Assembly (NCBI GenBank): GCA_049295655.1
Contig: JBAQRB010000027.1
Span: 1-19,480, forward strand
Length of the DNA stretch: 19,480 nt
Source: CAJBIL01 sp049295655
Lineage (GTDB): Bacteria; Pseudomonadota; Gammaproteobacteria; Burkholderiales; Rhodocyclaceae
Reading direction: 5' to 3'
This document shows, one piece after another, positions 1 to 6,387 of the stretch (the stretch's first letter is position 1; every line of letters starts with the position of its first letter). The notes beneath the pieces were generated by a model. That model saw only the letters and a list, made by a program, of their open reading frames with translations, searched no databases and was not told where the DNA came from. The translations under genes and the position numbers were made by a program.

Positions 1-56
1 TTTCGGGGGTTTTCTGCCGGCGACCGTTTCGCTAGACTTTTTCGATGAAGGAAAAA

Positions 57-686
57 ATGCAGATGCATCCTGCCGTTCCATCCGCTACCGGCTGCCAGAC
101 GATGACTCCGCCCGCCGAAGCGGTGAGGGTTTTTTTTGCCTTGTCGCCGGATCGGCGCTGCGCGCAGCGTTTGCAGTTACTGGCCGACGATCTTGCGCTC
201 CGGCTTGGGGGGCGCGCCATGCAGCCCGAAACGCTGCATCTGACGCTCGCTTTCCTCGGCGATCTTCCTGCCGACCGGCTCCCCGTCTTGCTCGCGCTGG
301 CCGGCGCAGTGGCCGACGATGCTCGGCAATGGGCGCCGCCAGGGACTGGAAGCGGGGTCTTGCGACTCGATCGCCTGGCTTACTGGGCGCGCCAGCGCCT
401 GCTCTGGGCCGGCAGCACTTCCTTTCCGCCGATGCTGCGGGCGCTGGCCGGGCAGCTTGCCGAAAAGACGCGGGCAACGGGGATCGCCGTGCCGCGCTCT
501 GCGTTTGTGCCGCACGTCACCCTCGTTCGCAAGCTGCTGCTTGCGCCAGCGGAATCCGAGCTGGATTTGCTGAAAGACGCTCCTCTCGCCTGGCCGTGGC
601 ACGAATTCGTCCTCTTGCGTTCACGGCGTTCCGGCGTCGTCCCGGCGTACGAACGCTTGGGTCGATGGAAGCTTCGGGCCGGTTGA
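57..686 (+). CDS. thpR: RNA 2',3'-cyclic phosphodiesterase (2H phosphoesterase family, ThpR/LigT)
   Basis: About 209 residues, a usual length for ThpR. The two catalytic HxT motifs of the 2H phosphoesterase fold are both present: His61-Leu-Thr63 (in ETLHLTLAFLG) and His153-Val-Thr155 (in FVPHVTLVRK). The opening strand RVFFAL is also typical. The family hydrolyses 2',3'-cyclic phosphates on RNA ends and shows RNA ligase activity in vitro; it is cytosolic. Start choice: ATG 57 has AAGGA five bases upstream. In-frame ATGs at 45 and 102 are alternatives; 102 begins closest to the conserved domain but lacks an obvious ribosome site. The gene stands alone and ends 12 bases before the convergent transglutaminase-like gene. 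Family assignment is firm; the physiological role in bacteria is poorly known. Confidence 0.9.
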   Translation: MQMHPAVPSATGCQTMTPPAEAVRVFFALSPDRRCAQRLQLLADDLALRLGGRAMQPETLHLTLAFLGDLPADRLPVLLALAGAVADDARQWAPPGTGSGVLRLDRLAYWARQRLLWAGSTSFPPMLRALAGQLAEKTRATGIAVPRSAFVPHVTLVRKLLLAPAESELDLLKDAPLAWPWHEFVLLRSRRSGVVPAYERLGRWKLRAG

Positions 687-698
687 AGCACGCGCTGC

Positions 699-1967
699 TC
701 AAGGTCCGATGGCAGGCAGGCCCTCGAACCCGAAGTAGTAAGGCGTGCTGCGCAACGTCATCAGCAAGCCGCCTTTCTCCGGCGCCTGGTGCAGGCGCGC
801 GTAATCCGCCTCGGAGAGCGGAACGATCAGATCCTTGTCGCGGCTGCGATTGAAGACCTTGTTCCGCCATTGATAGACTTCGTCGAGTTTTTCCTCGAAG
901 GTGTAGAAGTGGTCGTGGTCGTTGTAATAATCGACAAAGCGATTGCGCCCAAGGTAGATCGGATTCGAACCTTCGTAGCCGGTTTTTTCGTAGCTCACCG
1001 GATCGGTGTTCTGAAAATGCGGCCAATCGCCGGGGACAAAGTTTCTGTCGGCGACGCCGTCGGTGATGCGCATGATTTTTCCGGGCCGCTCGAGTTCCTG
1101 CGGGTTGAAATCCGTTTCGAAGCTCCACATGCGGGCCGGCTCGATATCGACCAGCGGCTCTTTATCCTTGAGCAGGCGGGTTTTGACGATGCGCGCTTTG
1201 ACGGCGTCCTTCCTGATCCGGTGGTAGTAGTCGAGGATGCCCTGCGCGATGACCAGCCGGGCCGCGGCGTAGCAGCCGATGGCGTATTTTTCCTGGTTGA
1301 TGAAGGCATCATTGACCGCCTGGCGCAGGAGGCGGCGGTTTTTCGGCGTGGCGCCGCGCCAGTACTGCTCGTTCCATTGCGAAGGCCGGCCGTTCGGCCA
1401 GCCCCATTGCAGGACTTCGGCCCAGGCCACGATGTTCTGGCGAATCCCGACATGGTCGCGGAGGGCTTCGATGGCGCAGGCGTCTCCCGAAAATCCGGTC
1501 AGACGGCCGTGCTGCATCAGCGCAAGGACGATTTCCTTCTGCGATACGGTCGATACCTCGCGCTCTTTTCCGGGGCCGGACGGCATTCGGACCCTCTGTG
1601 CAGGAATTCCGAATTCGGGACGTTCCGTGAAGTCCAGCGTGCTGGTGTCGTCGTGCGGCGTGTTCAGCGTGAAGCGCAGCTTTCCTGAATTCGCTTGCCG
1701 ATCGACGCTGTAGAGCGCCGGGGCGATCTGCAACTCGGCCAGGAAACCGTGCATCTCCCGTTCGATTTGCAGCCGCCGCTCGGCGGGGCAGTCGAAAACG
1801 ATGCCGGATTCGCGTGGCTGCGGGGGGAGGTCGGCTTTTGCCGGAGACTGCGGCGCAGCGGCGTGAACAGACGGCAGGAAGCAGGCGACGGCACAGGACA
1901 GGCAGCCGAGCAGGAATCTGCTGCGCCGAAGCAAGGTATCGCCCTGCGGAACGCTCGTCGGCTTCAT
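699..1967 (-). CDS. Secreted Tgl-like protein-glutamine gamma-glutamyltransferase (transglutaminase)
   Basis: 422 residues. The N-terminus has RR at 14-15, a hydrophobic stretch at 18-31 and an AxA-type cleavage site near residue 37 (SVHA-A), so export to the periplasm is likely; the twin arginines make Tat export possible. From about residue 165 the protein resembles Bacillus subtilis Tgl as I recall it: QYWRGATP matches TYWRVSP, YAIGCYAAA (Cys232) matches the catalytic-Cys segment FECATA, then NFVPGD with HFQN and NPIYLGRNRF match FLGD, YFKN and VILLGEDKY. The family cross-links proteins between Gln and Lys side chains. The acidic residue just before the catalytic Cys in Bacillus is Gly231 here, so catalysis may differ. 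The C-terminus (about 350-422) and the first 160 residues have no Tgl counterpart. The start has GGAGG seven bases upstream. Last gene of a unit with Hsp20, 24 bases after its stop. Confidence 0.7.
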   Translation of the reverse strand: MKPTSVPQGDTLLRRSRFLLGCLSCAVACFLPSVHAAAPQSPAKADLPPQPRESGIVFDCPAERRLQIEREMHGFLAELQIAPALYSVDRQANSGKLRFTLNTPHDDTSTLDFTERPEFGIPAQRVRMPSGPGKEREVSTVSQKEIVLALMQHGRLTGFSGDACAIEALRDHVGIRQNIVAWAEVLQWGWPNGRPSQWNEQYWRGATPKNRRLLRQAVNDAFINQEKYAIGCYAAARLVIAQGILDYYHRIRKDAVKARIVKTRLLKDKEPLVDIEPARMWSFETDFNPQELERPGKIMRITDGVADRNFVPGDWPHFQNTDPVSYEKTGYEGSNPIYLGRNRFVDYYNDHDHFYTFEEKLDEVYQWRNKVFNRSRDKDLIVPLSEADYARLHQAPEKGGLLMTLRSTPYYFGFEGLPAIGP

Positions 1968-1991
1968 CGGCGCCCTCCGCGTCTCGTCCGT

Positions 1992-2495
1992 TCAGGAAAC
2001 CGGAACCGATCTCGAATATTGCTCTTCCTGCTTGGGTAGGCGGACGGTCAGGACGCCGTTGCGGTAGCTTGCTTCGGCTTTGTCCTCGATCACATTTTTC
2101 GGCAAGGGGATGACGCGCTGGAACGATCCGTAGGCGCGTTCGATCAGGTGAAAATCGCTGTCCTCACTGCTGCGGTTGAAGCGCTTTTCGCCATTCAGGA
2201 TCAGCCGGTTGCCCTCGATCCTGACCTTGCAGTCTTCCTTTTCCATGCCGGGCAGTTCAAGCCGGACGATGATTTCCTGGTTCGTTTCCTCGACATCGCC
2301 CGCCAGCAGGCTCCAGCGCGGAAGGCTTGCCAGGCTGGTGCCGGGCGGCGGGCTGCTGTCCTTGGCGTGGCCGAAGTGGGTCAGCGCGTTGCTGCTGCGC
2401 TCGAAAAGTTCGCGCCAGCCATCCGAAATCGCATTCCACGCACGGCTGATTTCGTGCCCGATGTTTTTCCCGGTTTCCTTCAGGGTGTCGAGCAT
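1992..2495 (-). CDS. Small heat-shock protein (Hsp20/alpha-crystallin family)
   Basis: 167 residues. An amphipathic N-terminal arm (1-45) is followed by the alpha-crystallin domain at about 65-158, with the family signatures LELPGMEKEDCKVRIEGNRL (79-98) and the A-x-x-x-NGVLTVRLPK segment (142-154). The tail SRSVPVS contains VPV, equivalent to the I-x-I oligomer-docking motif. Such proteins are ATP-independent holdases that keep unfolding proteins soluble in the cytoplasm. The start at 2495 was chosen because the protein begins like other betaproteobacterial Hsp20s (MLDTLKE), it lies 2 bases after the upstream stop codon, and AAGGGAG sits about 10 bases before it. The frame runs open far upstream, but that part is only the shadow of the preceding gene. 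Translational coupling to the secreted protein upstream is likely. Confidence 0.93.
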   Translation of the reverse strand: MLDTLKETGKNIGHEISRAWNAISDGWRELFERSSNALTHFGHAKDSSPPPGTSLASLPRWSLLAGDVEETNQEIIVRLELPGMEKEDCKVRIEGNRLILNGEKRFNRSSEDSDFHLIERAYGSFQRVIPLPKNVIEDKAEASYRNGVLTVRLPKQEEQYSRSVPVS

Positions 2496-2497
2496 GA

Positions 2498-3202
2498 TCA
2501 GCGACTCCCTTCGTTGGCGGCAACCGGCTCGCCGCGCCAATGGAAGTACAGGTCGCGCAGCCGGTGATCCTTCAAGCTGACCGATTTGCGCAAGGGCTTT
2601 CCCTCGTATTCGGCGGTGATCCGGTAATTCCCGGTCGGCAGTTTTACGTAAAAGATCGGTCCCGGCGAATCGGCTGCAAGGATTTTCTTGCCCTTCGCGT
2701 CCTCGATCAGCACCCTGACGTCGGCGACGTAGGCGCCGCTGCCCTGTGTCGCGAAGACCAGGTGCAGCTTGTAGTCCTCCGCCATCCTGGCCACCGGATC
2801 GTCGCTGCCGATGCCGCCGCTCAGATAGGCGATGCCGGCGCTGTCTGCCGCTTTCTCGCCGGCGATCGGTCCGCGCATGCATTCCATCGCGCCGGCACAC
2901 TGCTCGTGCCTCATTTTCCTTGCCGGCGGATGCTCGGGCAGGGTGATGCCGCGTTTTTCGGCACGCACCCTCATCTGTTGGTGGTGTTCGTTGCGGATGT
3001 GCTCGCGTTCCTCGGCGGATGCGGCGGCGCGCATTTTGGCGCGATGTTCGTTGAGTTCCTCCGGGTCCATCAGTTCGCTGCCATAGATCCATCCGCCCAT
3101 CCGTTCGCCGCGCTGCATCGCCGGGTCGGCGGCCAAGGCAAGGCCGGCATTCAGCAGCCACGCCGTGGCCAGCGCGCTCAGGAGCAATCGTAATTTCGAC
3201 AT
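2498..3202 (-). CDS. Secreted protein with CpxP-like helical region and beta-sandwich (carboxypeptidase-regulatory-like) domain
   Basis: 234 residues with a clear Sec signal peptide, cleavage expected after LALA (about residue 24). Residues 25-100 are rich in charged residues and Met/His, including MDPEELNEHRAKMRAAASAE and HHQQMRVRAEKRG. This pattern resembles periplasmic metal- or stress-related helical proteins loosely like CpxP. Residues 125-225 look like a beta-sandwich domain: VRVLIEDAKGKKIL, then FYVKLPTGNYRITAEYEGKP, the style of carboxypeptidase regulatory-like (transthyretin-type) domains. There are two Cys in the joining segment (CAGAMEC). No catalytic motif is visible. It is the first gene of the unit with Hsp20 and the Tgl-like enzyme; GGAG lies about 7 bases before the start. 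The function is unknown; an envelope-stress role is only suggested by the neighbours. Confidence 0.75.
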   Translation of the reverse strand: MSKLRLLLSALATAWLLNAGLALAADPAMQRGERMGGWIYGSELMDPEELNEHRAKMRAAASAEEREHIRNEHHQQMRVRAEKRGITLPEHPPARKMRHEQCAGAMECMRGPIAGEKAADSAGIAYLSGGIGSDDPVARMAEDYKLHLVFATQGSGAYVADVRVLIEDAKGKKILAADSPGPIFYVKLPTGNYRITAEYEGKPLRKSVSLKDHRLRDLYFHWRGEPVAANEGSR

Positions 3203-3241
3203 GGTTTTCTCCGGGAGGTCGGGGGTGCGGGGAGTGCTCGG

Positions 3242-3269
3242 ATGGGGAGTTTGCTGAAACTTTTTGACA
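3242..3269 (-). promoter_or_regulatory. Weak sigma-32-like (heat shock) promoter candidate for the hsp20 unit
   Basis: Reading leftwards, TGTCAAA (3269-3263) is followed after 15 bases by CCCCAT (3247-3242). The sigma-32 consensus is CTTGAAA, 11-16 bases, CCCCATNT. The -10 part matches well and the -35 part only 4 of 7. It lies about 40 bases before the first gene of the unit, which carries Hsp20, so a heat-shock promoter is expected. The match is partial and could be chance. Confidence 0.3.
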
Positions 3270-3300
3270 CGGTCAGTTTAATTGAGCGGCCATGGCATCA

Positions 3301-3320
3301 AATACCGCCAGTCCGGTATT
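3301..3320. repeat. Perfect 7-bp inverted repeat in the divergent intergenic region
   Basis: AATACCG and CGGTATT are separated by 6 bases. The site lies between the divergent hsp20 unit and ahcY, about 100 bases upstream of the former and 160 upstream of the latter. It could be an operator for a dimeric regulator or a small hairpin. No regulator is identifiable from sequence. Confidence 0.4.
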
Positions 3321-3458
3321 CGATCTAGTCGCTTTCGAGTGTTTTGCTGGCTGATCGCCAAAAAAACCGGCATGAGGCGACCAATTTGCTGTCACAGGGA
3401 GTGTTGCGACGCCGGCTTTCCGTCGGCTTCTCCTTTTGAAGCGCTTTTTTGCTGAAAA

Positions 3459-3476
3459 CCGCCCGCAGGAGGCGGG
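3459..3476 (+). promoter_or_regulatory. Hairpin holding the ahcY ribosome-binding site
   Basis: CCGCC (3459-3463) can pair with GGCGG (3471-3475), or CCCGC (3462-3466) with GCGGG (3472-3476). The Shine-Dalgarno AGGAGG (3467-3472) lies in the loop and the edge of the stem, 10 bases before the ATG at 3483. This would limit ribosome access unless opened. Just upstream, GCCGGC (about 3411-3416) can pair with GTCGGC (about 3422-3427). Together they make a structured leader for a gene whose product handles SAH. Confidence 0.45.
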
Positions 3477-3482
3477 TATCCC

Positions 3483-4766
3483 ATGAGCCATCCCGCCAGC
3501 GACATCCTCAACCCCGGCCTGGCCGCCGCAGGCCGCGAGCGCATCGAATGGGCGTGGCGCGCAATGCCGGTGCTGCAAAGCCTGTACCGGCAATTCGCGC
3601 AGCAACGCCCGCTCGACGGCCTGCGGATCAGCGCCTGCCTGCATGTCACCACGGAAACCGCGAATCTCGTGCGCACGCTCAAGGCCGCCGGTGCCGATCT
3701 CGTTCTTTGCGCCAGCAACCCGCTGAGCACGCAGGACGATGTGGCGGCCGCGCTGGTGCGGGATTTTGCGATTGAGGTGCATGCGATCCGGGGCGAGGAC
3801 GGCGACACCTACTATCGGCACATCCAGGCCGCACTCAATCATCGGCCCCAGATCACCCTCGACGACGGTGCCGATCTCGTGACGCAACTGCACCTGCGTG
3901 GCCCCGAGGGGCTGGCCGGGATGATCGGCGGCACCGAGGAAACCACTACCGGCGTCAACCGGCTGCGTGCGATGGCCGCGAGCGGGGCGCTCAGGTACCC
4001 GATCGTCGCGGTCAATGACGCCTGTACGAAACACCTGTTCGACAACCGCTACGGCACCGGGCAAAGCACGCTCGACGGCATCCTGCGTGCCACCAACGTG
4101 CTGCTCGCCGGCAAGGTATTCACGGTGGTCGGCTACGGCTGGTGCGGACGCGGCATCGCGCTGCGCGCGCACGGCATGGGCGCCAACGTGATCGTGACCG
4201 AGGTGCAGCCGCTGCGCGCGCTGGAGGCGGCGATGGATGGCTTTCGCGTGATGCCGCTGCTCGATGCGGCGGCGATTTCCGATTTTGTCATCACCGCCAG
4301 CGGCGACAAGCACGTGGTCGACCGGCAGCACCTCGAGGTGATGAAGGATGGCTGCGTGATGGGCAATGCCGGGCATTTCAACGTCGAGATCAACCTTTCC
4401 GCGCTCGGCGCCATGGCGCAACGAACCCACCGGCCACGGCCGTTTCTCGACGAGTTCTATCTGGCGGACGGGCGCATGCTGTGCCTCCTGACCGAGGGGC
4501 GCCTCGTCAATCTGGTTGCCGCCGAGGGGCATCCGGCGGCGGTGATGGATATGAGTTTTGCCAACCAGGCGCTCAGCGTCGCCTATCTGGCGCGCACCGG
4601 ACGCAGCCTCAAGGCGCAGGTCTACGCGGTGCCGGCCAGCATCGACGACGAGGTGGCCCGTCTCAAGCTCGCGGCGATGGGGCTGTCGATCGACCGCATG
4701 AGCGACGCGCAGGAAAAATATCTCGCTTCGTGGGAGGAAGGCACGTCACATGAAAAGTGCTCGTAA
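3483..4766 (+). CDS. ahcY: S-adenosylhomocysteine hydrolase (adenosylhomocysteinase), short archaeal-like type
   Basis: 427 residues. Splits S-adenosylhomocysteine into homocysteine and adenosine, using tightly bound NAD. Visible family landmarks: CLHVTTETA with His54, LDDGADLV (Asp128/131), GGTEETTTG (Glu152/153), NDACTKHLFDN with Lys183 and Asp187, the Rossmann loop GYGWCGRG (218-225) with Glu240 for the NAD ribose, GNAGHFNVEI (His298) and EGHPAAVM (His350). It lacks the roughly 40-residue insert usual in proteobacterial AhcY (about 470 residues). It also lacks the Lys-Pro...Tyr-Arg-Tyr tail that reaches the neighbouring subunit's NAD; instead it ends KYLASWEEGT plus a few residues, as archaeal and Thermotoga enzymes do. 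The last 17 bases overlap pcm, so the two are surely co-transcribed. A second, canonical ahcY elsewhere in the genome is likely but unseen. Confidence 0.92.
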   Translation: MSHPASDILNPGLAAAGRERIEWAWRAMPVLQSLYRQFAQQRPLDGLRISACLHVTTETANLVRTLKAAGADLVLCASNPLSTQDDVAAALVRDFAIEVHAIRGEDGDTYYRHIQAALNHRPQITLDDGADLVTQLHLRGPEGLAGMIGGTEETTTGVNRLRAMAASGALRYPIVAVNDACTKHLFDNRYGTGQSTLDGILRATNVLLAGKVFTVVGYGWCGRGIALRAHGMGANVIVTEVQPLRALEAAMDGFRVMPLLDAAAISDFVITASGDKHVVDRQHLEVMKDGCVMGNAGHFNVEINLSALGAMAQRTHRPRPFLDEFYLADGRMLCLLTEGRLVNLVAAEGHPAAVMDMSFANQALSVAYLARTGRSLKAQVYAVPASIDDEVARLKLAAMGLSIDRMSDAQEKYLASWEEGTSHEKCS

Positions 4767-5436
4767 GCGTGCGCGTGACTTGGGGCTCGAATGCCTGCTT
4801 GACGAAATCCGCGCGGTGGTCCGCGAGACGCGCGGCTATACCGGCCGCCCGGCGCTTGACGAGCGGGTGATGGACGCCCTGCGCCAGGTGCCGCGGCACG
4901 CCTTTGTGCCTGACGAACTCCAGGATTGCGCCTACATCAACGATCCGCTGCCGATCGGTTGCGGGCAAACCATCTCGCAGCCCTACATCGTCGCGCTGAT
5001 GACCGACCTGATCGAGCCGCGGGCAAGCGACGTCGTGCTCGAAGTCGGCACCGGCTCGGGCTACCAGAGCGCCGTTCTGGCCGAACTGGTGGGCCGGGTC
5101 TATACGCTCGAAATCGTCGATGAACTCGCCGAAGCCGCGCGCCAACGCCTGCAGCGCCTGGGCTACGACAACGTCGAGGTGCGCTGTGGCGACGGCTGTG
5201 CGGGCTGGCCGGAACACGCGCCTTTCGACGCGATCATCGTCACCGCCGGCGCGACCGGCATTCCCCCGGCGCTGATCGAACAGCTGAAGCCCGGCGGCAC
5301 GCTGGTCATCCCGGTCGGCGTGCGCTACTTCGGGCAGATGTTGACGCGGGTGGACAAGGACGAGAAAGGGCGGGTCAGGGAAAAGGCGGTCCTGCCGGTC
5401 GCCTTCGTCCCGCTGATCGGCGCGCCCGCCGCCTGA
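4750..5436 (+). CDS. pcm: Protein-L-isoaspartate O-methyltransferase
   Basis: 228 residues, a normal length. Transfers methyl from S-adenosylmethionine to isoaspartyl residues of damaged proteins, starting their repair; SAH is the by-product. Landmarks: PRHAFVP (48-54), the substrate-side motif GQTISQPYIVALM (72-84), SAM-binding motif I VLEVGTGSGYQ (96-106), the acidic end of strand 2 (TLEIVDEL, 119-126), then FDAIIVTA (159-166) and LKPGGTLVIPVG (179-190). The ATG lies inside the end of ahcY, 17 bases before that gene's last base, with GGAGGAAGG about 8 bases upstream. The overlap with an SAH hydrolase fits its chemistry, since SAH inhibits SAM-dependent methyltransferases. The gene ends 14 bases before a convergent gene. 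Confidence 0.95.
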   Translation: MKSARKRARDLGLECLLDEIRAVVRETRGYTGRPALDERVMDALRQVPRHAFVPDELQDCAYINDPLPIGCGQTISQPYIVALMTDLIEPRASDVVLEVGTGSGYQSAVLAELVGRVYTLEIVDELAEAARQRLQRLGYDNVEVRCGDGCAGWPEHAPFDAIIVTAGATGIPPALIEQLKPGGTLVIPVGVRYFGQMLTRVDKDEKGRVREKAVLPVAFVPLIGAPAA

Positions 5437-5450
5437 AGCCGGCTGGCTGC

Positions 5451-6038
5451 CTATTTTTCCTCGTCGAGCGCCTTGCGGAACTGCTCAAGCCTGGCCTCGT
5501 AGTCCGTCGCCTCGCCGTAATCCAGGAAGCGCGTGTAGTGGGCATGTGGGCCGAGGATCTGCCGGGCGTGCTTGATTGGGCAGAAGTACTGTTCGGTCTT
5601 GCCGATGATCGCGCCGACATAGGCAATCAGCCCGCTGCCGTAGGCGCAATAGGTGCAGTGGAATTTCTCGATGAAATTGAGATATTCGAGGTGCTGCCGG
5701 TCGAAAACTATGTAGTCGGCACGCCGGAGCTTGTCGATGCGGTAGATCGGGAAGCACGTCGCCTGATAGAAGCTGACCGACAGGTCGAGAATGAGCAGCG
5801 GAACGATCATGCTGTAAATGATCGGCCCGGTGATCAGGTTTTGCGGGCGATTGGTCAGCAGCCACTGGAAAAACCCCGTCTTCAGCCGGCGGTGCGTCTG
5901 CTTGACCGTCTCCTCGAATTCAATGCGTTTCCCCTCGATCCTGAAAAGAACGCTGCTTTCCTCCTCGCGTAGCGCCTTGCGCAGATCGCCTTCAAGCGCT
6001 GCGATCTGATCGAGCAAATGCCGGATTCGTTCGTTCAT
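5451..6038 (-). CDS. Unrecognised membrane protein with conserved-looking cysteines
   Basis: 195 residues; I do not recognise a named family. Residues 1-50 are a charged helix, probably coiled coil. A hydrophobic segment at about 68-96 (LITGPIIYSMIVPLLILDLS) is a membrane span. A second hydrophobic stretch at about 133-147 (GSGLIAYVGAIIG) is bracketed by HCTYC (Cys128, Cys131) and YFCPIKH (Cys153). The spacing of three Cys plus His127/His156 could bind metal or haem, or form disulphides, but nothing decides this. The start at 6038 is preferred over longer in-frame starts because AAGGA sits 6 bases before it and the upstream extension encodes only low-complexity Arg/Pro/His sequence containing a tandem repeat. 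Convergent with pcm. Confidence 0.75.
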   Translation of the reverse strand: MNERIRHLLDQIAALEGDLRKALREEESSVLFRIEGKRIEFEETVKQTHRRLKTGFFQWLLTNRPQNLITGPIIYSMIVPLLILDLSVSFYQATCFPIYRIDKLRRADYIVFDRQHLEYLNFIEKFHCTYCAYGSGLIAYVGAIIGKTEQYFCPIKHARQILGPHAHYTRFLDYGEATDYEARLEQFRKALDEEK

Positions 6039-6387
6039 GGGAGTCCTTCGTGCGGTTTTTTCTTGTTTGATGCTTTTTGCATGGCGGCGTGGCGGCGTGG
6101 CGGCGTGGCGGCCGGCCGATGCTGCCGAGAGCATACCCAAGCACTCTCGCCGACGGTATCGGAAAAATCCTACTTGCGTCTGGCAAATTTCCTATTCGGG
6201 TCGGAGGCTACGCCTACAGACTTCATTTGCATGAAACGAGAAGATGCTCGTGAGGCCCGGAAGACCAGTTGAAGACGGCAAAGTTCCGCCGATGGTCAAG
6301 GGCATCCAGTCCAATCCGCAAGCTGGCTCGACTCCCGGAAAGCCATCCGTTGCGCAACGAATCAACCGATAAATTGAAGGAATGACC
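6039..6387. other. Intergenic region between divergent genes
   Basis: 349 bases between the membrane-protein gene and the STAS gene. It contains the 8-base tandem repeat described separately. No convincing open reading frame is seen. No promoter with good -35 and -10 boxes stands out; TTGCGC (6350-6355) followed by GATAAAT is only a poor candidate for the STAS gene. Confidence 0.5.
6082..6112. repeat. 8-bp tandem repeat (TGGCGGCG), nearly four copies
   Basis: TGGCGGCG occurs three times in a row plus a fourth copy lacking its last base. The unit is not a multiple of three. It lies 44-74 bases upstream of the membrane-protein start at 6038, in its presumed promoter or leader region, so slipped-strand length change could alter expression rather than reading frame. 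Confidence 0.8.

Noticed and set aside
789..1688. 299-codon open frame on the plus strand
   Set aside because: Antisense to the Tgl-like gene, which has a signal peptide, ribosome site and operon context.
1900..1967. Lipobox (LLGC) in the Tgl-like protein
   Set aside because: The Cys comes too early in the hydrophobic segment, and a normal AxA signal-peptidase site follows at about residue 37.
1992..3161. 389-codon frame that would give Hsp20 a long Arg-rich N-terminal extension
   Set aside because: The extension overlaps the upstream secreted-protein gene in another frame; Hsp20 has its own start and ribosome site at 2495.
3395..3460. Calling a known SAH riboswitch upstream of ahcY
   Set aside because: Only a short core-like stretch is similar; other conserved segments of the known class are absent, so it is listed as a question, not a feature.
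3273..4532. 419-codon open frame on the minus strand
   Set aside because: Lies antisense to ahcY, which has all family motifs; long antisense frames are common in GC-rich DNA, and its translation has no recognisable domain.
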